Assembly: GCF_007625075.1 (NCBI RefSeq)
Contig: NZ_QMIE01000002.1
Coordinates: forward strand, 391,167 to 455,166
Origin: Oceanidesulfovibrio indonesiensis
GTDB lineage: Bacteria > Desulfobacterota > Desulfovibrionia > Desulfovibrionales > Desulfovibrionaceae
Reading direction: 5' to 3'
Length of the DNA stretch: 64,000 nucleotides
The notes beneath the pieces were generated by a model, which was given only the letters and a program-made list of their open reading frames with translations, had not been told where the DNA came from and did not search any database. Shown one piece after another: positions 27,074-35,579 of the stretch (positions are counted from its first letter, which is position 1; every line of letters begins with the position of its first letter). The translations under genes and the position numbers were made by a program.

Positions 27074-28288
27074 ATGTTTGCGTATCTGTTGATGATATCC
27101 AGGATTTTCTCTGAACAGGTCGAGCCGCTGAGCGCCATGATCGGTGCGTTGTTCATCGTCCTGTTCCTGGCAGCCGTGGCGCTGGGAAAAATTCGCAAGC
27201 TGTACACAGATTATTTTTTCATCAAATTCATGTTGGTCTTCCTCGGGGTCAATTTGCTGTGGGGGCTGCTTTCGATCCACTACTACGGCTGGTCAAACAT
27301 GGCTGTGGAAATAGCCTACGAGCTTTCAAAACCGTTGTCGCTCATCTGTTTTTACTGGCTGATGCGCAATGAGGTGCTGTTGCGGGCGAGCAGATACAGT
27401 ATGCTTCTCATGACCATCACATTCATCTACGCGATGATCGGTTTCTATTCCGGGCTCTCGGTGGTGAGCGGTATCCAGCTGCGTGCAAGCTGGCCAGCAG
27501 CGCATCATAACTACATCGGCGTCACATTCGCAGTCCTGCTCATGTACGTCATCTTTTCCGAGCAGCAGAACAAGATGTTCAGGCTGATCACAGCGAGCGG
27601 TCTTTTCATCGGCCTGGGCGCCACCAAAAGCCTTTCCGCACTGCTGCTCTTCGCCACGAGTATAGGGCTCTACTATCTGTTCAAGCGGAGTTTGTTCCGG
27701 ATCGCGTTCATGGGCGGCATGACCGTGCTCGTCTTCGTGGTTGCGGGCGAGTTTTTCTGGCAGGAACGGATGATCGAGTTCACCGAGAACCTGCAGGACT
27801 TCATGTTCATCTGGCAGACGCAGCCGGAGATATTCTTCGGCGACTCAAGCAAGTGGCGCATCGTGAACTGGAGCCTGCTGTTCGACCAGTTCGAGAAAAG
27901 GCCTATTCTTGGTTGGGGCACGCTATCCTACATGATCGTCAACCCAATGCGGACGTTCCACGGCACGTTGGGGGGCTTTCACCCGCACTCGGAGTTCCTC
28001 AAGTGGCTGGTGAGCTTCGGACTGATCGGCACGATCATCCTGCTCTGGACGCTTCTGTACCACGCTGCCAGGTCCGTGCTCCATACGTACAAGGATATGC
28101 CGCTGATCAACGCCGTCACGCTGGGCAGCATTGTGGGGACTTTCTTCGGTTCGGGGTTCATGTACCACCCGATGATGATGATCGTGATAATCATGATTTG
28201 CGATGGCATTGCCGTATCGCAAAGAGCAACTTCGGAAGAAGTACGGCTGGTGGAAACTTCCAGCGAGCCGGACGCGTCTCCGGCCTGA
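27074..28288 (+). CDS. Wzy-like polysaccharide polymerase / O-antigen ligase family membrane protein
   Basis: Predicted 404 residues with about eleven membrane helices spread over the whole length. The large loop near residues 265-320 (WRIVNWSLLFDQFEKRPILGWG...GGFHPHSEFLKWL) has the ligase-family features: a GWG turn and an H-x-H-x-E near the periplasmic face. The protein has no TPR tail, unlike the one at 22010. The small size and position among glycosyltransferase genes favour a Wzy-type repeat-unit polymerase. Base composition here is lower in GC than in the flanking genes, as often seen in serotype-like segments. Confidence 0.8.
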   Translation: MFAYLLMISRIFSEQVEPLSAMIGALFIVLFLAAVALGKIRKLYTDYFFIKFMLVFLGVNLLWGLLSIHYYGWSNMAVEIAYELSKPLSLICFYWLMRNEVLLRASRYSMLLMTITFIYAMIGFYSGLSVVSGIQLRASWPAAHHNYIGVTFAVLLMYVIFSEQQNKMFRLITASGLFIGLGATKSLSALLLFATSIGLYYLFKRSLFRIAFMGGMTVLVFVVAGEFFWQERMIEFTENLQDFMFIWQTQPEIFFGDSSKWRIVNWSLLFDQFEKRPILGWGTLSYMIVNPMRTFHGTLGGFHPHSEFLKWLVSFGLIGTIILLWTLLYHAARSVLHTYKDMPLINAVTLGSIVGTFFGSGFMYHPMMMIVIIMICDGIAVSQRATSEEVRLVETSSEPDASPA

Positions 28289-28330
28289 TCCGCCACCTGC
28301 AGCGCCGGTGAGCAAAGGATGATGCGCGCC

Positions 28331-29794
28331 ATGAATATCCGCACAATATCGATGGCTGAGTGCCGTAGCGGAGTTGTGTTGTACGTCTGGGCCGGTTGCC
28401 TGGCGTTGCTCCTTTCGTCCGGATGCTCGCGTTGGGTTGTCGAGGAAGGCGTGCTGGAGCACTGCCATGTCTGCCTGGAGGGCAAGGGAGACCAGGACGG
28501 CACTGCGCCTGGCCACGCATATGCCTGGGACAACGGCAACGGACTGCGCGCCTGTCTCGAACGGGTCATGGACGGCGGCGCCGTGCATCTGGCCCATTCG
28601 GACGAGTATTTCCTCGACGGGACGATCCGACTGGAGTTTGACGACTCCGAGGGCAAGTCCATAGCCATTATCGGCAGCGGCAAGTCCGCACCAGGCGGCG
28701 ACTATGGCAGATCGGTCCCGTCGGTCAGCAATGAGTGGCCCAGAATAGTCGGAACCCGGCGCACCTCGGACTTTGGCGAGGGCGGCAACACGTTTATCCG
28801 TATCGAAAAGGGCGTGGCAAACCTGACGCTGAGCAAGCTGCGCCTGGAGAAGTTCAATACGGTTGTCAGCGTTGGGAGCAGAAAGAGATCGACCCAGCCG
28901 GTCACCGCCGACATTGCCGATCTGGATGTGGACTACGCGCGCGAAGTGATATCAATCTTCGGGCCGGACAAAAACGCGCGGCTGAGCGGCTGGAGCATAC
29001 GTCGTATCCATGCGCAGGGGATCTCCAAACGCCTGCTCCGCGCCGAGGGGCTCTCCAACTCCACAGTCGAAGATGTCTACGCGGACAGCATGAGCCGGCG
29101 CGGCGTCCATTACAAGAACGACTGGGCGTTCCTGTTGCATTTCAACGGTCCGTCACATGACATACAAGTCAATCGATTCATCGGAAAAAATCCTGCGCAG
29201 GAACAGGAAAAGTACGCCAATGGAGATTGCTTCTCTTGTGAGAACCAAACGGAGAATATTTCGCTACGCAATGTCATGTGTTTTTATCCTATGGACTCGG
29301 GATTCGACATCAAGGGAAAGAATCATACGGTAACGAATGCAGCAGTATTCAATTTCGGAAACCGCGCATTCCGCGTCTGGAACGGTCCGGTTCATTTCGA
29401 CAACATCATCGCAGCATATAGTGGCTTCGGTGACAGGGTTTCGGACGCACGGGGGTCGAATGCAGGACTGTGGACCAAAGGCGAGACATCTGTACGCAAC
29501 TATACGTCGCTGAACAATGACGCGCCGATCATGATAGATGAAGGCGGTTCCATCAAGGTCGAGGACTCCATCTACATGCTCACGCGCGGCTTTCTGCACA
29601 ACACGCTCAGTCCAGTGTTCGAGGCGGACGGAAAGTATGAAGAGGGAAACGTTATTCGCAAACGGGAAGATGGAGAAGCAGACACGCATTTTCCCCGTGA
29701 TGACGACCCGCAGATCATGCGCGGCTTCAACATAACGTCAAATATCGTCAACGAGAAGGGAGCCGGGTTCCTGGGATTCCAAGGACAACGATGA
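28331..29794 (+). CDS. Secreted right-handed beta-helix lipoprotein
   Basis: Predicted 487 residues (ATG 28331 with AAAGGA upstream; ATG 28319 is possible). The signal has a lipobox (LLLSSGCSRW). The mature part is rich in parallel beta-helix-like turns: GVANLTLSKLRLEKFNT, NSTVEDVYADS, HTVTNAAVFNFGNRAF, with Asn/Gly/Asp spacing typical of pectate-lyase-like folds. No lyase active site can be identified. In an exopolysaccharide cluster such proteins often cut, modify or bind the polymer. It lies between the polymerase and the first glycosyltransferase. Confidence 0.7.
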   Translation: MNIRTISMAECRSGVVLYVWAGCLALLLSSGCSRWVVEEGVLEHCHVCLEGKGDQDGTAPGHAYAWDNGNGLRACLERVMDGGAVHLAHSDEYFLDGTIRLEFDDSEGKSIAIIGSGKSAPGGDYGRSVPSVSNEWPRIVGTRRTSDFGEGGNTFIRIEKGVANLTLSKLRLEKFNTVVSVGSRKRSTQPVTADIADLDVDYAREVISIFGPDKNARLSGWSIRRIHAQGISKRLLRAEGLSNSTVEDVYADSMSRRGVHYKNDWAFLLHFNGPSHDIQVNRFIGKNPAQEQEKYANGDCFSCENQTENISLRNVMCFYPMDSGFDIKGKNHTVTNAAVFNFGNRAFRVWNGPVHFDNIIAAYSGFGDRVSDARGSNAGLWTKGETSVRNYTSLNNDAPIMIDEGGSIKVEDSIYMLTRGFLHNTLSPVFEADGKYEEGNVIRKREDGEADTHFPRDDDPQIMRGFNITSNIVNEKGAGFLGFQGQR

Positions 29795-29810
29795 CAATCC
29801 ACGATCGCTC

Positions 29811-31049
29811 ATGAAAATATTGCTCGTCAACAAGTACCACTATGTCACTGGCGGACCTGAAAGCTACATGTTCAATGTCATGGAGAAGCTGGAAGATCTC
29901 GGCCATGAAGTATATCCGTTGTGTCTGGATGTTGAAGGCAACATAAAGTCAGAGTATTCCAGGTATTTCATCAGGTCGCCATATCCAGGAAAAAAGAGCC
30001 ATCATGCGGCAGGTGGCGGACCGCTCGTAGCAGCGAAACTGTTCTTCAGATCGATCTACTCAGTGGAAGCAGCTCGCAAGGCGCAGCAGATGATTTCGGA
30101 CTACGATATCGACGTCGTTTACTGCCTGAACATCGCCAACTACATTTCTCCAAGCGTGATCCACGTGGGCAGGAAAAACGGCAAGCGTGTGCTGCACAGA
30201 TTGTCGGACTACAATCTTCTGTGTCCGCAACAGTACTTCTTCAAGAACCGTCAGGTATGTCTGGAATGCAAGGGCAATCTCCTCCGTGCGATTCCGGACA
30301 GATGCGTCAAACAATCCCTGGCAGCGACAGTCGGCCGGGTCATCTCCATGAAGCTGCACAGGCTTATGAAACTGTACGAGCAGGTGGATGCATTCGTCTG
30401 CCCCTCGTCTTTCATGCGAGATCAGCTGGTGGACATGGGATTCGGCGAGGACAAGGTCCACTATCTGCCCAGCCTCGTAAACGTGGAGAAGCGCCTGGAC
30501 GAGAAGGATCTGCGCACGGAGCGCAGCTTCGTCCTCTATCTCGGCCGGCTCAGCGCGGAAAAGGGATTGGATTGCCTGCTGGACGCCATGGACATGGAAG
30601 GCAACGAGAGCATTCCACTTGTGCTGGCCGGCGCCGGCCCGGACTACGAGGCGCTCACCGAACAGGCCAAAGGGTTGAAAAACCGGAATATAGAGTTCCG
30701 GGGCTTTGTGGAGCGCGAGGAGTTGGACGACCTGCTTCGACGCAGCGCGTTCACCGTGGCGCCATCCATCTGGCACGACAATGCGCCCATGTCCGTGTTC
30801 GAATCCCTGGCAGCGGGCAAGCCGATCATCGCCACTCCGCTTGGAGGATTGCGCGACCAGGTGGGCAACGAGGAAGCCGGTCTGTTTGCGGAACCCAATG
30901 ACGCACTGTCCCTGGGCAGGGCGATCAACCGTCTCTGGCATGACGATGCACTGCGGGCGACGTTGTCGCGCGGCGCCCTCAACCGTTTCAGGACGCATTT
31001 CGATCCGGACATGCATATGCAGGCACTTCTTAAACTGATGAACGCATAG
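29811..31049 (+). CDS. Glycosyltransferase family 4
   Basis: Predicted 412-residue GT-B enzyme. N-terminal acceptor domain begins KILLVNKYHYVTGGPESYMFN (Gly-Gly loop). The C-terminal nucleotide-sugar domain starts near residue 240: FVLYLGRLSAEKGLDCLLDAM, then LVLAGAGPDY and the retaining GT4 E-x7-E region, APSIWHDNAPMSVFESLAAG. A Cys-x2-Cys-like stretch (CPQQYFFKNRQVCLEC) near residue 142 is uncommon in GT4 and may bind a metal. It starts 17 bases after the beta-helix gene and likely adds a sugar to the repeat unit. Confidence 0.88.
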   Translation: MKILLVNKYHYVTGGPESYMFNVMEKLEDLGHEVYPLCLDVEGNIKSEYSRYFIRSPYPGKKSHHAAGGGPLVAAKLFFRSIYSVEAARKAQQMISDYDIDVVYCLNIANYISPSVIHVGRKNGKRVLHRLSDYNLLCPQQYFFKNRQVCLECKGNLLRAIPDRCVKQSLAATVGRVISMKLHRLMKLYEQVDAFVCPSSFMRDQLVDMGFGEDKVHYLPSLVNVEKRLDEKDLRTERSFVLYLGRLSAEKGLDCLLDAMDMEGNESIPLVLAGAGPDYEALTEQAKGLKNRNIEFRGFVEREELDDLLRRSAFTVAPSIWHDNAPMSVFESLAAGKPIIATPLGGLRDQVGNEEAGLFAEPNDALSLGRAINRLWHDDALRATLSRGALNRFRTHFDPDMHMQALLKLMNA

Positions 31050-31214
31050 CAGGATTTTGAATACGACCGATTGTTGCGTTGCTCCACACGGACCAAACCA
31101 TCTCGTGTTTGAAAAGGCGCTTCGCCCTTGGTCCATTTTTGGCGACATGCATTCGAACCTGTTTGAGCAGTCTGCAAAGTCTTTTTTTCAATGGTTAGAC
31201 AGCAACGGGTGTCC

Positions 31215-32312
31215 ATGAAAATATTCGTGACAGGTCTCCGCGGTTTTCCGGATGTTCCAGGCGGCGTAGAGCGACATTGCGAAGAGTTGTACCCGCGCAT
31301 TGCAGCAAAGGGGCACGAGGTTGTCGCCGCTGTGCGCGCTCCGTACCAGACGTACGACGGCGAACGGTGGCGCGGCGTTGCATTCGTGTCCCTCGATTGC
31401 CCCACGAGTACGCGGTTCGAAGCAATCACCCACACGTTCAAAGCCATGCTCGCCGCCCGAAGGCACAAGCCGGACATCGTGCACATCCACGCCATAGGCC
31501 CATCGCTGCTCGCGCCGCTGGGGCGCTTCCTGGGCATGCGTATTGTCTCTACCCATCACGGACACGACTACAATCGCGAGAAGTGGGGCGGTTTCGCCAA
31601 GCGGATGCTCAAGCTCGGCGAGTGGCTCGGCTGCAAATTTTCCAACCGCGTCATCGTCATCTCCGAGAGCATCCGGAACGTGCTGGCGGAAAAACACGGC
31701 TGCGAGCGCACCACCGTCATCCCCAACGGCGTCACGGTGCGCGCGCGGGTCAGCACGACGGACTATCTGGAGCGGCTTGGCGTGGAGCCGGGCGGGTACG
31801 TCCTGGCAGTGTCACGACTGGTGCCGGAGAAAGGGCTGCATGATCTCATCGAAGCGTTCGAGCATGCTCCGGAAGGCATGAAGCTCGTCATAGCCGGAGA
31901 CTCGGATCATGATTCCGAATACAAGCGCAAACTCGTCGAAACTGCCGAGCAGAACGAACGCATCATCATGCCCGGCTACGTGCGCGGCAATGATCTTGCC
32001 GAGCTATACTCCCACGCTCGGTTGTTCGTGCTGCCGTCCTACCATGAGGGACTGCCCATCGTCGCGCTGGAGGCCATGAGCTACGGCCTGCCGCTGCTGC
32101 TGTCGGACATCGTGCCGAACAAGGACGTAGGGTTGCCCGAGCGCCACTACTATCCGGTGGGCGATGCGGACGCTCTTGCCACGCACATGAAGCGCATGCT
32201 TGGCGAAGTGCACGAGGAAGGGGCGTTCGAGGAGATGGTACGCACAAAGTACGACTGGGACGTTATCGCCGGTCGGACCGAGCAGGTTTACCGAGAGGTT
32301 GCAGGCGTCTGA
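31215..32312 (+). CDS. Glycosyltransferase family 4 (rhamnosyltransferase-like N-terminus)
   Basis: Predicted 365 residues. It starts KIFVTGLRGFPDVPGGVERH, the N-terminal signature of DUF1972/GT4 enzymes. The donor domain has YVLAVSRLVPEKGLHDLIEA near residue 197 and LPSYHEGLPIVALEAMSYG with the conserved Glu pair near residue 278. ATG 31215 is preferred over 31191, which adds eight residues before the signature. It is the last plus-strand gene of the exopolysaccharide cluster and converges with the HD-GYP gene (15-base gap). The 31050-31214 interval is non-coding. Confidence 0.88.
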   Translation: MKIFVTGLRGFPDVPGGVERHCEELYPRIAAKGHEVVAAVRAPYQTYDGERWRGVAFVSLDCPTSTRFEAITHTFKAMLAARRHKPDIVHIHAIGPSLLAPLGRFLGMRIVSTHHGHDYNREKWGGFAKRMLKLGEWLGCKFSNRVIVISESIRNVLAEKHGCERTTVIPNGVTVRARVSTTDYLERLGVEPGGYVLAVSRLVPEKGLHDLIEAFEHAPEGMKLVIAGDSDHDSEYKRKLVETAEQNERIIMPGYVRGNDLAELYSHARLFVLPSYHEGLPIVALEAMSYGLPLLLSDIVPNKDVGLPERHYYPVGDADALATHMKRMLGEVHEEGAFEEMVRTKYDWDVIAGRTEQVYREVAGV

Positions 32313-32326
32313 CGGGCGAGGGGGGG

Positions 32327-34312
32327 TCAGTCGTTTGGCGGGTCGTCGCTGCCGCGCGCGATGCGGTCGAACTCTTCCTCGCAGGCCAGAAACGCCGCCA
32401 CGATATCCGGATCGAAGTGCGTGCCGCTGCCATCAACGATGACCTCGCGTGCTTTTTCGTGGCTGTACGGTTTCTTGTAGAGCCGACTGCTCACCAGCGC
32501 GTCGTAGACGTCCGCCAGGGCCATGAGCCTGCCGGACAGGGGGATCTCCGTCCCGCGCAGCCCCCGCGGATATCCGGAGCCGTCCCACCGCTCATGGTGC
32601 GTCATGGCGATTTCCTTGGCCATAGCGAGAAATTCGCCCCCGTCACTGCTTTCCACGGCGGCCTCCATGATGGCGTGTCCGTGCTCCGCATGCTTCTTCA
32701 TCAATTCGAACTCGGACTCCGTGAGCTGTCCCGGCTTGAGCAGGATGCTGTCCGGCATGGCCACCTTGCCCACGTCGTGGAGCGGCGCCGAGAGGTAGAG
32801 CAGCTCGATGTATTCCTGAGAAATACCATGTGTTCCGCGCCGTGCGAGTTGTTCTGCCAGCATGCGCACGTACTTCTGGGTCCTGGAGATATGGCCGCCG
32901 GTGTACGGGTCGCGTTTTTCGGCTACGGCCGCCATGGATGAAAGCGTCTGTCGCTGGGCACGCACCAGCCGCCGCAGGCTGGCCAGGGAACGCCGGTTCT
33001 CCGCGATGTACAAAATTGTGGACAGCGCCATGAGCAGGATGAATGCGGTGGCTACAGGTCCGGCCGCCGAAAGATAGACATGTTCCAAGCGAAACAGCAT
33101 ACCGGACATGCCAAGAAAGAACGCCCCCGTGAGGAGCGCCCCCAGGGCGGCAGCCGCAGGCGTGACGCAGGCGAACAGGGCGGTGACCGCGGCGCCGGCG
33201 GCCATGGTGGCGAAGATGTGGTAGAACCCGTTCCAGCTCGGCACGCGAGGCACGCTTCCTGCCAGGATGTTGGATATCAGCGTCGCCTGGGTCTCCGCGC
33301 CGGAAAGATGCGCATCAGAGCTGGTGTGGTGCAGGTCGTTGAGCCCGGCGGCTGAAGACCCCACGAGGACATGACGCCCGGCGAGCGGGCTCGGTATGCC
33401 GGCGCTTTGCAGTACGGATTTCGCGGAATAGGACGTAACCGATCTGGCAGGTCCATAGAATCGCAGCAGGGCATGGCCTTCCCGCGTTATGGGGATGCTG
33501 AGCCCGCCGACCCGAATGAAGAGGCCGTAGAAGTCCCGGTCGATGGCGATGGAGTCCGCACTCTCGTGCATCATGACAAGTGCCAGGGTGAAGCTCGGGT
33601 AGAGGACGCCGGCATGTTCGATGAGCAGCGGCAACCTGCGCAGGCGGCCGTCCGGATCTGGCTGGGTGTTGATAAACCCCGCGGAGCTCAGCCCGCGCTG
33701 GATGGGCGGCACGTTGCATAACACGCCGCCGGCCTGGGGAGGATGGAGCGCGCCGATAGCGCCGGCTACGCGGAGTGGCTCCAGCAAGCAGCCCGTGTCC
33801 GCGCCATGCTCCATGAACGTGAAGTAGACCGAGCCCAGAACCGGCGCCTTGCTCAGCACATGGCCCAGGTAGCCGTCGTTGTCCTCCAGCCCATCGGGAA
33901 TGCCCGTGAAGCCGATGTCGAGGCCGAAATCCCGGCGAAACCGCTGGCGCATGGAAGCGAGGGAGCTCTGGTCGGTCTCAGCGAAAAGGATATCGACGCC
34001 GATGGAGGCGGGTTGCGCGGATGCGATCTTCTCTATCAGGGCTGCCATGCGGTAGCGCGGCCAGGGCCATTGGCCGACGGCGGCTATGGACGCGTCGTCG
34101 ATGTCCACGACGGCTATGCGGTCATCGGCTTCCGATCGGGCGTTCAGTGATGAAAATGCATCGTAGAGCAGGTTGTCCGCCAGCGGAACCGGTGGCGCGC
34201 GCATCCCTGCAAGCACGGCACCGAGCATGGTGCACAAAAGCCCGACCAGGATGACGGTTCTGAGGGGGCGGCCCTGGATGCGGGGCTGGAGTCCGGCCAC
34301 GGCGCGTATCAT
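32327..34312 (-). CDS. CHASE2 sensor with HD-GYP cyclic-di-GMP phosphodiesterase domain
   Basis: Predicted 661 residues. A membrane helix at about 18-36 leads to an extracytoplasmic CHASE2 domain (about 40-345; LYDAFSSLNARSEADDRIAVVDIDDASIA at its start), then three helices (about 365-445). The cytoplasmic HD-GYP domain has HDVGKVAMPD near residue 515, HAEHGHAIME, HHERWDGSGYPRGL (the GYP motif) and LADVYDALVS, so all metal ligands are present and it should hydrolyse c-di-GMP. It is the last gene of a FecR-OmpA-CHASE2 set (7-base gap upstream). The sensed signal is unknown. Confidence 0.92.
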   Translation of the reverse strand: MIRAVAGLQPRIQGRPLRTVILVGLLCTMLGAVLAGMRAPPVPLADNLLYDAFSSLNARSEADDRIAVVDIDDASIAAVGQWPWPRYRMAALIEKIASAQPASIGVDILFAETDQSSLASMRQRFRRDFGLDIGFTGIPDGLEDNDGYLGHVLSKAPVLGSVYFTFMEHGADTGCLLEPLRVAGAIGALHPPQAGGVLCNVPPIQRGLSSAGFINTQPDPDGRLRRLPLLIEHAGVLYPSFTLALVMMHESADSIAIDRDFYGLFIRVGGLSIPITREGHALLRFYGPARSVTSYSAKSVLQSAGIPSPLAGRHVLVGSSAAGLNDLHHTSSDAHLSGAETQATLISNILAGSVPRVPSWNGFYHIFATMAAGAAVTALFACVTPAAAALGALLTGAFFLGMSGMLFRLEHVYLSAAGPVATAFILLMALSTILYIAENRRSLASLRRLVRAQRQTLSSMAAVAEKRDPYTGGHISRTQKYVRMLAEQLARRGTHGISQEYIELLYLSAPLHDVGKVAMPDSILLKPGQLTESEFELMKKHAEHGHAIMEAAVESSDGGEFLAMAKEIAMTHHERWDGSGYPRGLRGTEIPLSGRLMALADVYDALVSSRLYKKPYSHEKAREVIVDGSGTHFDPDIVAAFLACEEEFDRIARGSDDPPND

Positions 34313-34319
34313 CGGTCAA

Positions 34320-34910
34320 TCAGCGCAAAAATATTTCGACCCGTCTGTTCCGCGGTTCGTGGGTCTCGTCCGGTGTTGGGATGAGGGGATCGTACTGGCC
34401 ATGGAACGAAGTGAAGATGATGCCGGAGTCGACGCCGTGTTCCAGGAGCTTGTCGCGAATGCGCTCAGCGCGTCGACGCGAGAGGTCCCAGTTGTATGAA
34501 GCGTCGCCGGCGGTGTCCGTATGTCCGATGACGTTTATCTCCACGTGAGGCGTGGTGCGTATTGTCTCGGCGATGTCCGGAAAGCGGGATGCCGACGGGC
34601 GGTCCAGGGTAGTGGTTTCCGAGTGGAAATACAGATTGAAGCTTTTGGGTGGCAGTGGTTCGGCGCGAAGGGCCGTGGAGAAGTCGCGGTCGATGTCGTG
34701 CGCACTCATGAGCCTCACCTTGGACGGCGTGTCCAGAAGCCAGACCTCAGTGTATGCGTTCGGCGTGTCGAGCAACTGGCTCGTACGGTCAGTGGCAACC
34801 TCCACGGCGCCTACCTTGCCGGCCTCGTCGGGCAGCAGCACAACGGTTGTCTTGGGTGCGCATCCTGAAGCCAGCAGCAGGACAATGCTGAGAAAGAACG
34901 CGAATCGCAT
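34320..34910 (-). CDS. OmpA-family lipoprotein
   Basis: Predicted 196 residues. It has a lipoprotein signal (LLLASGCAPK, Cys near 17), then an N-terminal region of unknown fold, and an OmpA-C peptidoglycan-binding domain from about residue 85: YFHSETTTLD, then INVIGHTDTAGDASYNWDLSRRRAERI with the Asp and Arg that bind diaminopimelate. It anchors the envelope to the wall. Coupled to CHASE2 and FecR genes it may transmit wall state to the c-di-GMP phosphodiesterase; that is inference. Confidence 0.9.
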   Translation of the reverse strand: MRFAFFLSIVLLLASGCAPKTTVVLLPDEAGKVGAVEVATDRTSQLLDTPNAYTEVWLLDTPSKVRLMSAHDIDRDFSTALRAEPLPPKSFNLYFHSETTTLDRPSASRFPDIAETIRTTPHVEINVIGHTDTAGDASYNWDLSRRRAERIRDKLLEHGVDSGIIFTSFHGQYDPLIPTPDETHEPRNRRVEIFLR

Positions 34911-34919
34911 GCGACGTGC

Positions 34920-35357
34920 CTACTCGACGTTGATCAGGAACCGCGTGCCCCGAACCCCGACCGTAGCGCGCGGTGTGCGTATCTTGATGGCATTGGGTTT
35001 GAGCATTCCGATTTTTCCGGAAGAGTACACGGCGGATCCTCGTTTCATGTAGACGTCGAAGGCGTATCGGTCTTCAAGCGGATCGAAGATATAATGGTCG
35101 ATCCGGCATTCCGTGCCAGCCCCCACACCAAGGCGCGTGCCGTCCAGAAACATGATGCCCACGGAGCTGTCTGACCCTGTGCGGATGACGTCGCCCTTGA
35201 ACAACCTGGCGCCGGCTTCTACCGGTGAGGTTTCGCCGTCACGCACGACGGTCACCGATCCTTGCGGCGTTTTGGCAGTCGCCACGTGTTCCTGCGCCAG
35301 CGCCCATCCCGGAATGAACACGAGGACGATGAGCGCAGCGAAAAATCGTAGAACCAT
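34920..35357 (-). CDS. FecR-domain periplasmic protein
   Basis: Predicted 145 residues from ATG 35357, which opens a clear signal peptide (VLRFFAALIVLVFIPGWALAQ). The mature protein is a FecR domain: GSVTVVRDGETSPVEAGARL, FKGDVIRTGSDSSVGIMFLDGT and RTPRATVGVRGTRFLI. Without a transmembrane anchor and a sigma-factor partner it is not the regulatory FecR of iron uptake but the stand-alone type found beside CHASE2 and OmpA genes. It is the first gene of the three-gene set. The 222-base interval upstream to 35580 has no gene. Confidence 0.88.
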   Translation of the reverse strand: MVLRFFAALIVLVFIPGWALAQEHVATAKTPQGSVTVVRDGETSPVEAGARLFKGDVIRTGSDSSVGIMFLDGTRLGVGAGTECRIDHYIFDPLEDRYAFDVYMKRGSAVYSSGKIGMLKPNAIKIRTPRATVGVRGTRFLINVE

Positions 35358-35579
35358 GCAGCCCCCAGAACTATGCGCTTTTTGACCCAATCAATCGTCT
35401 ATAGCGTTTTTTTTAAGGGGGGACAAGGAGTTGGGTGGTAAGCGCGCCAGACTTTTCTTTCAGCTTTGCCTGCGCTCGTGTCCTTATCGTATGCCATTCT
35501 CTTTGAAGGCGCGCCCTGGTTGGCGCATCATTTTCATATCGCTTTGCACTATACTACTGCGCATTATTCAAGTGCGCCC

